Shown here: positions 16,546 through 26,486 of the stretch, one piece after another
Numbering within the stretch: the first letter of the stretch is position 1
How the letters are laid out: each line of letters starts with the position of its first letter
Assembly (NCBI RefSeq): GCF_002150035.1
Contig: NZ_NETS01000011.1
Location: 62,001-126,000 of the forward strand
Direction: 5' to 3'
From: Leptospira venezuelensis
GTDB taxonomy: Bacteria; Spirochaetota; Leptospiria; Leptospirales; Leptospiraceae
DNA length: 64,000 nt
Notes under the pieces: model-generated
The model's database searches: none
Told to the model about the DNA's origin: nothing
The model's input: only the letters and a program-made list of their open reading frames with translations
Program-made: the position numbers and the translations under genes

Positions 16546-17482
16546 CTTTTCCTTGCTGCAGATAAATATTTAGTTTTTGGCTGAATTCCGCCGCTGCATT
16601 CTTTCCTAGTTTTTTTAATCTTTGGTTCATTGCAGCGGTTTCTACGATGATTGGAATATTTCTACCTGGTCTAACTGGTAGTTTGATCAAAGGTATATTA
16701 ACACCTAGAACTTCTTCCGTTCTATTTTCAAGACCAGTACGATCGAATTCTTTTTCTTCTGTCCACTCTTCTAAATGGATGATGAGTTCTATAAGTTTAT
16801 GATCTCTCACTGACCCAATTCCGAATATATCTTTTATATTCAGAATTCCTAATCCTCTGATTTCCATATGATGGCGAAGAAGGTCCGAACATGTCCCTAT
16901 CAGATAACTTTCAGAAAGTCTTCTGATCTCCACCATATCATCTGCAACTAAACGGTGTCCTCTTTCAATGAGTTCGAGTGCAGTCTCACTTTTTCCTACG
17001 CCACTTTTTCCGGAGAGAAGTATTCCAATTCCGAATACTTCTATTAAAACTCCGTGTCTCATGGTCCTAGGTGCAAGACTTCTATCTAAAATCTGAGAGA
17101 TAAGTGTAATAAATTTATGAGTAGAAACATCCGAACCCAAGAGTGGAATATTCAGACGATCGCAATATTCTACAAAGATAGGCGGAGGGACATTCCCGTG
17201 TGTGAATATGATACAATTCAAATGAAAATGGAAAAAATCAGCGGCGAGTTTTTCCATATCCTCACCTTCTTTAGAGGTAATGTATGCCCATTCCCCTTTC
17301 CCAAAAATTTGGATACGATCATGGGCAAAACTTTCATAAAAACCAGTGAGTGAAAGGCCTGGTCTATTGATCTCTGAGCTATGAATGCGATTTTGGAGTC
17401 CATTTTCTCCTGCGATTAGTTTTAAACCTAATTCAGGATGGTCTTTTAGAATATTAGATACATTGATTCCTGGAACGGACAT
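16520..17482 (-). CDS. hprK: HPr kinase/phosphorylase
   Basis: 320 aa, usual length. The N-terminal domain is followed by the kinase core with P-loop GKSGVGKS (158-165), ALELIERGHRLVADD and the signature MEIRGLGILNIKDIFG. It phosphorylates and dephosphorylates HPr on Ser47 according to ATP, Pi and glycolytic intermediates. Directly downstream of rpoN (three-base gap) and overlapping ptsH, it makes a tight rpoN-hprK-ptsH-ntrY-ntrX unit. The capsule of motifs is complete, so it is likely active. Confidence 0.94.
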   Translation of the reverse strand: MSVPGINVSNILKDHPELGLKLIAGENGLQNRIHSSEINRPGLSLTGFYESFAHDRIQIFGKGEWAYITSKEGEDMEKLAADFFHFHLNCIIFTHGNVPPPIFVEYCDRLNIPLLGSDVSTHKFITLISQILDRSLAPRTMRHGVLIEVFGIGILLSGKSGVGKSETALELIERGHRLVADDMVEIRRLSESYLIGTCSDLLRHHMEIRGLGILNIKDIFGIGSVRDHKLIELIIHLEEWTEEKEFDRTGLENRTEEVLGVNIPLIKLPVRPGRNIPIIVETAAMNQRLKKLGKNAAAEFSQKLNIYLQQGKVERNPPQN

Positions 17483-17485
17483 GAG

Positions 17486-18922
17486 TTACCTTGCTTCCAG
17501 AGATTTTACTTTTTTTCTTTGGTTGGATGGTAAAATTTTCAAAATTTTACGGTATTTTGCGACAGTTCTTCTCGCAATTTCGATCCCTTTACTTTCTATT
17601 TTTTCCACTATGTCCTGGTCAGAGAGCGGATTTTCGGGATCTTCTTCTTTTACTAGGTTACGTATAATATCATGTATGGTTTTAGAAGATTCCATTCCAC
17701 CTTCTGAACTTTTGGATTTTAATCCGGAGGAGAAGAACCATTTCAATTCTAAAATTCCCCATGAAGTTTGCACATACTTATTGGAAGTAATCCGGGAAAC
17801 GGTGGATTCATGAAGATCTAATCTTTCTGCGATATCTTTTAATGTGAGAGGTTTTAAAAATCTAACACCTTTGCGAAAAAATTCAGTCTGGAGTTCTATA
17901 ATTGCAGAGACTACTCTATACAAGGTTTGTCGTCTTTGGTTTACGGAGCGGATCAACCATTCTGCGGAATTTAGTTTTGTCGAAATATATTCCTTGTCGG
18001 AATCTTTAGCACCGGCTCCTTTTTTGAGCATTCCCTTATATTCTTTATTAATTTTTAATTTAGGGAGCCATTCATCATTCAATAGAATACTGAATTCACC
18101 TTCTATCTCTCGAATGATTACATCCGGAACTACATAATCAGGCTTTTGAGGAGTATATAATGTAGCAGGGAAAGGTTCTAACTTTTTGATCTCAGCTGCC
18201 ATGGACTCTATGGATTCAACAGGGAGGCCCATCTTCTTGGAAATTCCTTTATAATCCAGTTTTTCCAGGTCTTTAAGATAGTTTTGGATAAGATCGTGTA
18301 AGTTTTTATCTTCAGGTTTTAGGATCTTTGCCTGAATATATAATGTTTCTTGAATGCTTCCTGCTCCAATACCAAGTGGATCTAATTGATGGATCTGTTC
18401 CAAAACTTTTTTGATCGTTTTAGCAGAAACTCCAATTTCAGTAGCTAACTCAGCTTGAGTTTGTGAAATAAACCCTCTATCATCTAACATGGAGATTAAG
18501 ATTTCTGCAATCTCCATTTCCTTTCCCTTTAAGGAAGAGATTCTGAGTTGCCAAAGTAAATGATCAGAAAGGGATTGTGCGTTAGGAGATGATTCAATGT
18601 ATTTTTGGTTTCGATCAGACGCGTCGGTTCCTCTATACTGAGGTTTGTCTAAGCTGAATGAATCCTGCCAGCCTTGGTCTGAATTTTTCAGAAAGTCATT
18701 CTTCTCTTTTCGTTTTAGATCATCTACAGAATAGAGTTCAGGGCTTTTACTTCTTTCGGAGCCCGGTTCCTCTTCCAGCATCGGATTTTCAATCAGTTCG
18801 GCACTAATCCTATCAGCGAGTTCCAGAGTTGACAAAGGCAAAAGCTCTATCGACTGACGCAAATCCTGCGTCATGACAAGCTTCTGTGTCTGTTTCTGTA
18901 CTAACTGATGATTCAGATTCAC
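17486..18922 (-). CDS. rpoN: RNA polymerase sigma-54 factor
   Basis: 478 aa. Region I is the Gln/Leu-rich N-terminus (QLVQKQTQKLVMTQDLRQSIELLPLS) that contacts activators; an acidic region II follows (about 55-110). The core-binding and -24 DNA-binding regions end in the RpoN box ARRTVAKYR (450-458). It works with enhancer-binding proteins such as the NtrX encoded four genes downstream. Start GTG at 18922-18920, overlapping the lptB stop (GTGA). The lptA-lptB-rpoN order is widespread in diderm bacteria. Confidence 0.95.
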   Translation of the reverse strand: MNLNHQLVQKQTQKLVMTQDLRQSIELLPLSTLELADRISAELIENPMLEEEPGSERSKSPELYSVDDLKRKEKNDFLKNSDQGWQDSFSLDKPQYRGTDASDRNQKYIESSPNAQSLSDHLLWQLRISSLKGKEMEIAEILISMLDDRGFISQTQAELATEIGVSAKTIKKVLEQIHQLDPLGIGAGSIQETLYIQAKILKPEDKNLHDLIQNYLKDLEKLDYKGISKKMGLPVESIESMAAEIKKLEPFPATLYTPQKPDYVVPDVIIREIEGEFSILLNDEWLPKLKINKEYKGMLKKGAGAKDSDKEYISTKLNSAEWLIRSVNQRRQTLYRVVSAIIELQTEFFRKGVRFLKPLTLKDIAERLDLHESTVSRITSNKYVQTSWGILELKWFFSSGLKSKSSEGGMESSKTIHDIIRNLVKEEDPENPLSDQDIVEKIESKGIEIARRTVAKYRKILKILPSNQRKKVKSLEAR

Positions 18923-19644
18923 AGCTTGAAGTCCTCTCCTAGATACATTCTCTTTGCTTCTTTATCATTCACGAGTTCTTTTGGAGTTCCCGCGATCAAG
19001 ATCCGACCACTATGCATTATATATGCTCTATCCGTGATCTTTAATGTTTCTCTAACATTATGGTCGGTGATTAAGATGCCTAGTCCTTTCTTCTTTAAAC
19101 TATTTATAACAGTTTGAATATCTTTTACAGCTATAGGGTCAACCCCTGCAAACGGCTCGTCAAGAAGGATAAAGTCTGGATTTGTTACCAAGGCTCTAGC
19201 GATTTCGCATCTTCTTCTTTCCCCACCCGAAAGAGTAAAACCTTTTTGGTTAGCGACTCGCATAATTTGTAATTCTAACAGCAGTTCATCTCTTCTGCGA
19301 ATAATTTCCGATCTAGGAATATCGAGAGTTTCTAAGATGGCTTCTAAATTTTCCGCGACTGTAAGTTTACGAAAAATAGAAGCCTCTTGGGCTAGATAAC
19401 CAACTCCTAGTTTGGCTCTAGTATGCATAGGAGCGTCTGTCACATCTTGGTCATCTATATATACATGACCTGAATCCGGTTTTACGAAACCAACAGACAT
19501 ATAGAAGGAAGTAGTTTTTCCTGCACCGTTTGGACCTAGTAGACCTACTACTTCTCCCTTTCGAACATCGAAACTGACTCCGTCTACAACCTTACGCTTA
19601 TTGTATATTTTGACTAAGTTTTGGCACCGGATCCTTTGTCCCAT
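18919..19644 (-). CDS. lptB: LPS export ABC transporter ATPase LptB
   Basis: 241 aa. Walker A GPNGAGKTT (37-45), ABC signature LSGGERRR near 138, Walker B FILLDEPFAGVDP and the H-loop ITDHNVRETL. The run 'ARALVTNPDFILLDEPFAGVDPIAV' is diagnostic of LptB among ABC ATPases. It powers LPS extraction from the inner membrane with LptF/G, which are not in this window. It lies between lptA and rpoN; LptA and LptC are encoded just upstream. Confidence 0.95.
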   Translation of the reverse strand: MGQRIRCQNLVKIYNKRKVVDGVSFDVRKGEVVGLLGPNGAGKTTSFYMSVGFVKPDSGHVYIDDQDVTDAPMHTRAKLGVGYLAQEASIFRKLTVAENLEAILETLDIPRSEIIRRRDELLLELQIMRVANQKGFTLSGGERRRCEIARALVTNPDFILLDEPFAGVDPIAVKDIQTVINSLKKKGLGILITDHNVRETLKITDRAYIMHSGRILIAGTPKELVNDKEAKRMYLGEDFKL

Positions 19645-19653
19645 TATGCAAGC

Positions 19654-20985
19654 CTAATTTCCTAAATGGACTCCTTCTGTCAGAATTGATCTTCCTTCTC
19701 TTGGATAAAAGACGATTTTTCCTGCTCTCAGGATCTTACCACTTCGATTAATCCTAGGATTTCCTTCTAAAAGTACGGATTCGTCGTTTTCAAAATAAGT
19801 GGCATACTCACCTTGCGCCTCTGTGGACTTAGATTTGATCCAGATATTTCCTCTGATCACTGTTTCTTTTTGATCCAAGAAACGTTCGAATTCTTGCGCA
19901 GTGATAGTACTTGTTACTTGATTAGAACTTTTGTCTAAAAATTCCATTTTACCTTCGTCAGTAAGGTGAAGGTAGTTTTCATTTCTGAAATAATCAAATA
20001 CGTTACCCGAAAGAAGGAGATTATTTTCTCGATCATGAACTTTGATATTTTTTCGGGCCTTGATGATATGTGAATCTTTTCCTACTGACTCAATATTATC
20101 CGAAGTGATCTTCATATCCTTTCTCAAAACCGTTGCATTTCCGCTGATTAGAACTGTACGATCATTTTCTTCGTTTGGACGGCTTTCTATCTTATCTCCT
20201 TTTAGGATTGTGAGAATAGTTTGTTTTTTTTCATTTGCTTCCGGATCTTTTTTGGTTTCTTCAGATGACTGGAATAGAACCGTATTCTCTTCTAAAAGTA
20301 TTCTACTTTCATTTGTGTAGAAAGATAACTTTTTACCGCTTAGATATCTGTTCTTGGAAATTAGGATCGGATTTGGATCAGTAGTTATCAAATGTTCCGA
20401 TTCTTTAAATACTGCTTCTGCACAAAAGATAGTAACTTCCGGATGATTTACGATAACTCCACCATGTAATTTAGTGATCTTAGTGTTTAATTCTCGATCT
20501 ATTTGCTTTGCGGAAATGACTGTAGTTTTACCGGTTTTATCTCGAAAGCTAAGTCTTGGTCTTTCTTTGATATAGACCATTTCGGAGTATTTATCATATT
20601 CTCCGATTCCCGCTCTCATTACTGTCCCGTTTTCCTGGTCTTCTATATGCACTCCATTTTTTAAAAAAGCCTTATATGCTTCTTTTCCAAAAACCTCTAT
20701 ACGATTTGCACCCAATTTCACTTTTTTATGTTGGATCCAGGCTCCACCTTCCAAACTGAAGATTGTTACTTTAAGTCCTTGGACTTCTCTATCCTCTTGG
20801 GTAAGTGCATTTGCTCCCCAGAAAGTAGGAAAACTTTCCTTACGTTTTGGATCTACTTCTCCTATTCCTTGGAAACTTTTTGGATCTAAGGTCTCTGCTG
20901 AAAATAAAAGTGGAGGTCTCGAGTGAGATCCCAAATGTGAAGGGAGAAAGAATAATAAATAAAGTAAAACTAGGATACGTTTCAT
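19654..20985 (-). CDS. lptA: LptA/OstA-domain LPS transport protein, extended
   Basis: 443 aa, more than twice the length of E. coli LptA (about 185 aa). An N-terminal signal peptide (MKRILVLLYLLFFLPSHLGSHS) directs it to the periplasm. Repeated OstA-type beta-jellyroll strands are visible along its length, for example LHGGVIVNHPEVTIFCAEAV, VLISGNATVLRKDMKITSDNIE and LLEGNPRINRSGKILRAGKIVFYP. It probably forms the periplasmic bridge for LPS, with one long protein replacing an oligomer. It overlaps lptC by four bases. OstA-fold identity is clear; the exact repeat count was not measured. Confidence 0.85.
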   Translation of the reverse strand: MKRILVLLYLLFFLPSHLGSHSRPPLLFSAETLDPKSFQGIGEVDPKRKESFPTFWGANALTQEDREVQGLKVTIFSLEGGAWIQHKKVKLGANRIEVFGKEAYKAFLKNGVHIEDQENGTVMRAGIGEYDKYSEMVYIKERPRLSFRDKTGKTTVISAKQIDRELNTKITKLHGGVIVNHPEVTIFCAEAVFKESEHLITTDPNPILISKNRYLSGKKLSFYTNESRILLEENTVLFQSSEETKKDPEANEKKQTILTILKGDKIESRPNEENDRTVLISGNATVLRKDMKITSDNIESVGKDSHIIKARKNIKVHDRENNLLLSGNVFDYFRNENYLHLTDEGKMEFLDKSSNQVTSTITAQEFERFLDQKETVIRGNIWIKSKSTEAQGEYATYFENDESVLLEGNPRINRSGKILRAGKIVFYPREGRSILTEGVHLGN

Positions 20986-21608
20986 TTTTCTTTCGGGGAA
21001 GAAGAAAGTGGATTTGCCCCACCTTGTGTAATCGCACTTGGTCTTAAAATTGTGAACTTATTCAGATCTTTGTCCGCTCTAAGCCCCACCCCTCGGATAT
21101 GAGTTCCGTTTGCATCTATCACCACTTCTTCGTTCGAGGTAAGTTCTTTGGTTTCGTCGTTATAATCGAGTGATTTTGCTCTGAGAGTTCTATGTTCTTC
21201 CGTTTTAAGAAGGATATTCCCAGTGAGTTTCATCAGCTTTGTGATTTGGTTAATCTCGCCCTTTTCTCCTGTGAGTTTGGACTTGAACTTTCCATTTTCA
21301 TATTGGTCGAAATCGATCCCATATAAAACATATCTTTTTTCGTCGGCGTAAAGATATGCTTCTTTCGCTTTCAATTTCCATAATATAGTTCCGTTGCCGT
21401 CATATTGGTCTTTTGCAAAATTCCGGAAGGAAACAGTGGAACCTTTTTCTTTTTCTTCCTCGACGCGTGTGTATTTTGCATCCGATTTTCCGCCGGAGTA
21501 GAAGAAAAGAATTAAGAATAAAATTCCAAGTCCTACTGCTAGGCCCGGTCCATATTTCCTAGCGGTTTCCGGGTCTATTTTGAGTAGGGTAAGTATGCGG
21601 GAATACAA
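20982..21608 (-). CDS. lptC: LPS export protein LptC
   Basis: 208 aa. One N-terminal membrane helix (residues 24-42, GLAVGLGILFLILFFYSGG) followed by an OstA-like periplasmic domain (AKEAYLYADEKRYVLYGIDFDQYENGKFKSKLTGEKGEINQITKLMKLTGNI). The layout matches LptC, which accepts LPS from LptFG and passes it to LptA. The start is a TTG at 21608-21606. It follows kdsA by 12 bases and overlaps lptA by four, grouping KDO synthesis with LPS transport. Confidence 0.85.
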   Translation of the reverse strand: MYSRILTLLKIDPETARKYGPGLAVGLGILFLILFFYSGGKSDAKYTRVEEEKEKGSTVSFRNFAKDQYDGNGTILWKLKAKEAYLYADEKRYVLYGIDFDQYENGKFKSKLTGEKGEINQITKLMKLTGNILLKTEEHRTLRAKSLDYNDETKELTSNEEVVIDANGTHIRGVGLRADKDLNKFTILRPSAITQGGANPLSSSPKEK

Positions 21609-21620
21609 GGCTCTTATCGA

Positions 21621-22471
21621 TTAGCGGTTTAGGATTTCCTGTTTAACGTAACGGTCTAAACCGACTAATTCCTTTAATAAGGATTTAATTTCAGAAAGAG
21701 GATACTGGGTTGTTGCATCTGAAAGTGCCTTTGCAGGATCAGGGTGCACTTCCATAAAGATACCTTCTATCCCAAGAGCAACAGCGCTTCTTGTCATACT
21801 TGGGATATATTCTCTCTGTCCTCCGGTAATATTTCCGGCTGCCCCAGGCAATTGTGCGGAGTGTGTTGCGTCGAATACTACTGGAATATCATAACTATGT
21901 AATATAGGAACGGTTCTTCCGTCGAATACCAAATTTCCGTAACCGAATGTGGTACCTCTTTCCGTAACCATGTACTTTTCGGAACCCGATTCCTGGATTT
22001 TTGTTTTGATATGTCTACAATCAGAAGGAGCTAAAAATTGTCCTTTTTTGACGTTTACCCATTTTCCAGTTTTTGCGGATTCCGCGATCAGATCAGTTTG
22101 TCTGCTTAAGAATGCAGGGATCTGGTACATATCGATCACATCTTTGAGTGGTCCTACCTGAGAAGTTTCATGGATATCTGTTAGAACTGGAACATTAAAT
22201 TTTTTCTTAATATGTTCTAGGTGTTTGATCCCTTCTGTGAGTCCTGGACCTCTATAGGAAGTAACGGAAGAACGATTTGCTTTATCAAAACTACTTTTAA
22301 AAACATAAGGGATACCAAGTTCTGTGGTGATCTCTAACATTTCGGCACAGACTTTTTCGAGTAAGTCTCTGTTTTCCATCACACAAGGACCCGCGATCAG
22401 GAAGAACGGATTCTTTCCGCCTATCTTTTTACCGCTTAAAAAATCCCTTTCTTGGGCAGTTTTATCGCTCA

Positions 22472-22472
<1 letters not shown>
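21621..22472 (-). CDS. kdsA: 3-deoxy-8-phosphooctulonate (KDO-8-P) synthase
   Basis: 283 aa. IAGPCVMENRD, PYVFKSSFDKANRSS, GLTEGIKHLEHIKKKFNVPVLTDIHE, FLSRQTDLIAESAKTGKWVNVKKGQFLAP and FDATHSAQLPG are the KdsA signatures. It condenses phosphoenolpyruvate with arabinose 5-phosphate. TTFGYGNLVFDGRTVPIL lacks the metal-site Cys/Asn distinction I could judge with certainty, so the metal dependence is left open. It overlaps pyrG by one base; the same pair (pyrG-kdsA) occurs in many Gram-negatives. Confidence 0.96.
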
Positions 22473-24088
<1,616 letters not shown>

Positions 24089-24169
24089 ACCGAACTCCTA
24101 CCTGGTGAACAGAGTTTTCTTCAGTCTCGGAAAATCCAACTCGGAATTTCGTAGAATTGGGAAGTAAAT

Positions 24170-24664
24170 CTAGGGTTTTTGGCGAATGCGTCGGATCAGA
24201 TCCGTACTGGAAAATCCAGGAACAAAGGGTAGAATTTTCACTTCTCCGCCCAATTTGCGAACAAGTGGAGTCTCAGGAAGAGCTTCTAGATCATAATCTC
24301 CCCCTTTTACGTGAATATGAGGCGCTACTTGAGAGATCAGTTCTAAAGGAGTGTCTTCTGTAAACACGGTGATATAATCCACAAAGGAAAGGCAGGAAAG
24401 AAGAAGTGCCCGATCTTCTTCAGGATTCACAGGACGTTCCGGACCTTTTAGTCTTTTGACAGAAGAATCAGAATTGATCCCGACCCAAAGAACATCGCCT
24501 AAGTCTCTTGCTTGGGAAAGATAGGTCAAATGACCTTTATGAACCAGATCGAATACGCCATTTGTAAAAACGATTTTTTGATTGAAGCGGACCTTCTCTG
24601 AAACATTTTTAGCTTCATCGAAAGGAATAATTTTCTCTATACAAGAAGAGAAAGAAGCCTTCAC
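24170..24664 (-). CDS. rfaE2: D-glycero-beta-D-manno-heptose 1-phosphate adenylyltransferase
   Basis: 164 aa, corresponding to the cytidylyltransferase half of HldE. TNGVFDLVHKGHLTYLSQARDLGD holds the nucleotidyltransferase HxGH-type motif (HKGH), and KGPERPVNPEEDRALLLSCLSFVDYITVF and PHIHVKGGDYDLEALPET match the family. It activates heptose for LPS core synthesis. The start is GTG at 24664, overlapping the rfaE1 stop by four bases. The split into separate kinase and transferase genes is common outside enterobacteria. Confidence 0.93.
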   Translation of the reverse strand: MKASFSSCIEKIIPFDEAKNVSEKVRFNQKIVFTNGVFDLVHKGHLTYLSQARDLGDVLWVGINSDSSVKRLKGPERPVNPEEDRALLLSCLSFVDYITVFTEDTPLELISQVAPHIHVKGGDYDLEALPETPLVRKLGGEVKILPFVPGFSSTDLIRRIRQKP

Positions 24665-25671
24665 TGAAAACTTCCTCTTTTCTCCAGAGCTTCTAAAAGT
24701 TCTTCTAAAGAAACAGTTTCAGCACCTAATTTTCCTACCACCACACCTGCTGCAGCGTTGGAGACGATTGCCGCTTCCAACTCACCTAAACCAGCCGCTA
24801 AGAAAGAAGTATAAACTGAGATCACAGTATCCCCTGCTCCTGTGACATCGAATACTTCTTTTGCCACAGTGGGAATATGGTAGGTTTTTGATTCGGAAGA
24901 AATATAAAGACTCATTCCTTTTTCCCCACGAGTGATCATCATCGACGGAGAATTTAGATTTTCCGCGATCTTTTTGGCTGCTTCTTCTACTTCTAAGTTT
25001 GTTTCTAATTTTTTACCTAAAGCCTTCCCTGCTTCATGATGATTGGGAGTCATGACTGTTGCTTTTTCGTATTGGAAGAAATGAGAGACTTGAGGATCTA
25101 CAGTTACGATCTTTTTGTGTTGAACTGCGATATCGATCGATTTGCGAATAAGACTCGCGGTCAAAGTTCCCTTATCATAATCGGAAAGAACAACCGCATC
25201 AGCTTCTTGGATGATCTTAGAAAAACTTTCCAGAAGTTGTTTTTCTTCCGCGTCAGCGAGAGGAAATGTTTCTTCTCTATCTATACGACAAACTTGTTGG
25301 TGACCGGCAATTACTCTTGTCTTTAGAATGGTTGGAACTTTTTCAGAACGTATAATTGTATTCTTTGAAGGGCTTGTGTTTTCTGTAGAAAGAAGATCAT
25401 CCAAAGTTTTAGCAGCAGCATCGTTTCCGGCTCTACCAAGCACGAAAGATTGAACTCCTAACCGAGAAAGATTTTTAACGACATTCCCTGCTCCACCCAA
25501 AGTGGTCTTTTCGTTCCTTACCCAGACCACAGGAACAGGAGCTTCTGGAGAAATTCGGTTCACTTCTCCGATCAAATACTCATCCAGGATGAGATCTCCG
25601 ATGACTATAATTTTAGTGGTTTTTAATTTAGAAGCCGCTTCCAAATATCGCTTTTTATCTAAGTAGTACAA
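24661..25671 (-). CDS. rfaE1: D-glycero-beta-D-manno-heptose 7-phosphate kinase
   Basis: 336 aa PfkB-family kinase, the kinase half of HldE. IVIGDLILDEYLIGEVNRISPEAPVPVVWV is the RfaE signature, with TTLGGAGNVVKNLSRLGVQ and the catalytic anion hole VTGAGDTVISVYTSFLAAG near the C-terminus. It phosphorylates heptose 7-phosphate at C1. The start is TTG (25671-25669). It is transcribed divergently from the LON-domain gene across 62 bases, so a promoter for the heptose pair should lie there, but I could not place it securely. Confidence 0.94.
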   Translation of the reverse strand: MYYLDKKRYLEAASKLKTTKIIVIGDLILDEYLIGEVNRISPEAPVPVVWVRNEKTTLGGAGNVVKNLSRLGVQSFVLGRAGNDAAAKTLDDLLSTENTSPSKNTIIRSEKVPTILKTRVIAGHQQVCRIDREETFPLADAEEKQLLESFSKIIQEADAVVLSDYDKGTLTASLIRKSIDIAVQHKKIVTVDPQVSHFFQYEKATVMTPNHHEAGKALGKKLETNLEVEEAAKKIAENLNSPSMMITRGEKGMSLYISSESKTYHIPTVAKEVFDVTGAGDTVISVYTSFLAAGLGELEAAIVSNAAAGVVVGKLGAETVSLEELLEALEKRGSFQ

Positions 25672-25733
25672 TTTTAAACCGGTCTTACAATTTGATTTGC
25701 GTTTTCACTTCAACAGGTTAGGATAAATCCTAG

Positions 25734-26348
25734 GTGTCAAGAACTACAATTCCGATCTTTCCTCTTCCTGAAGTCATCTTATTTCCAGGCACATTTCTTC
25801 CTCTTCATATTTTCGAGCCTAGATATAGAATGATGCTAGATTATTGTTCCGAGTCCGGCGAAGAAATGGCAATCGCTCCTATCAAAATGGAGCCAGGCAA
25901 TTTAAAAAATCCTCAACCTGAGATCGAAACTATTTTCGGTTGGGGAACAATTGTTCGTAAAGATCCTCTTCCCGACGGAAGATCGAATATACTTTTAGAA
26001 GGCAAAGGTATCGCAAAATTGGAATCTTACGATACAATGGAACCTTTCCGTATCGGCATTGTGGAAAAATTAGAACCTGATTCCAACTATATAGAAGATA
26101 AAATATTCGTAGAGATCTTCGATCGGATCTTATATCTCACCAAACGAATTTTGCTTTCAGAAGGTGCAAAAGAAGAATTGATCTTAAGAATGAATGACCT
26201 TTGGTCTCATCCTTTCCCAGTAGATTTTATTTCTTCTATCTTAAATTTTAATTTTAAGAAGAAGCAGGAGATTCTTGCGAGCACAGATCAGGTCGCCAAG
26301 GCACAATTGCTCGTTGGCATTGTAGAAGAAATGAATTTGGGGGAATGA
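25734..26348 (+). CDS. LON substrate-binding-domain protein
   Basis: 204 aa comprising only the Lon N-terminal (LAN/LonSB) domain: TIPIFPLPEVILFPGTFLPLHIFEPRYRMML, then PDGRSNILLEGKGIAKLE. It has no ATPase or protease domain. Such stand-alone LON proteins are common; their function is unclear, with substrate binding proposed by analogy. The start is GTG at 25734. It is divergent from rfaE1 and convergent with the NlpC/P60 gene, with a palindromic element in the convergent gap. It is one of the few plus-strand genes in the first half of the window. Confidence 0.85.
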   Translation: MSRTTIPIFPLPEVILFPGTFLPLHIFEPRYRMMLDYCSESGEEMAIAPIKMEPGNLKNPQPEIETIFGWGTIVRKDPLPDGRSNILLEGKGIAKLESYDTMEPFRIGIVEKLEPDSNYIEDKIFVEIFDRILYLTKRILLSEGAKEELILRMNDLWSHPFPVDFISSILNFNFKKKQEILASTDQVAKAQLLVGIVEEMNLGE

Positions 26349-26486
26349 GAGGGAGCAGAGACTCGGAGTAAGTAACTCACGCAGAGACGCAAAGTCGCGG
26401 AGTTATGTGATTTGATAAACTAAAAACCCTCTGTGTCTCAGCGCCTCTGCGTGCCCAAAAAGCTGCGCCTCTTAACACTCTGCGGC
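26349..26486. repeat. Imperfect palindromic intergenic element (CGCAGAG type)
   Basis: The left arm, 26378-26402 (begins CACGCAGAGACGC), pairs imperfectly with the right arm, 26429-26453 (ends CTCTGCGTG). Each arm is 25 bases with short repeats of the form CGCxxAG. Weaker arms continue outward on both sides to fill the gap between two convergent stop codons. I recall sequences of this type as dispersed elements in diverse bacteria; I could not check copy number. In this position it could act as a two-way terminator. Confidence 0.6.

Noticed and set aside
26371..26460. Short direct and inverted repeats read as a CRISPR array
   Set aside because: There are only two arms in inverted orientation, no regular spacers and no cas genes.
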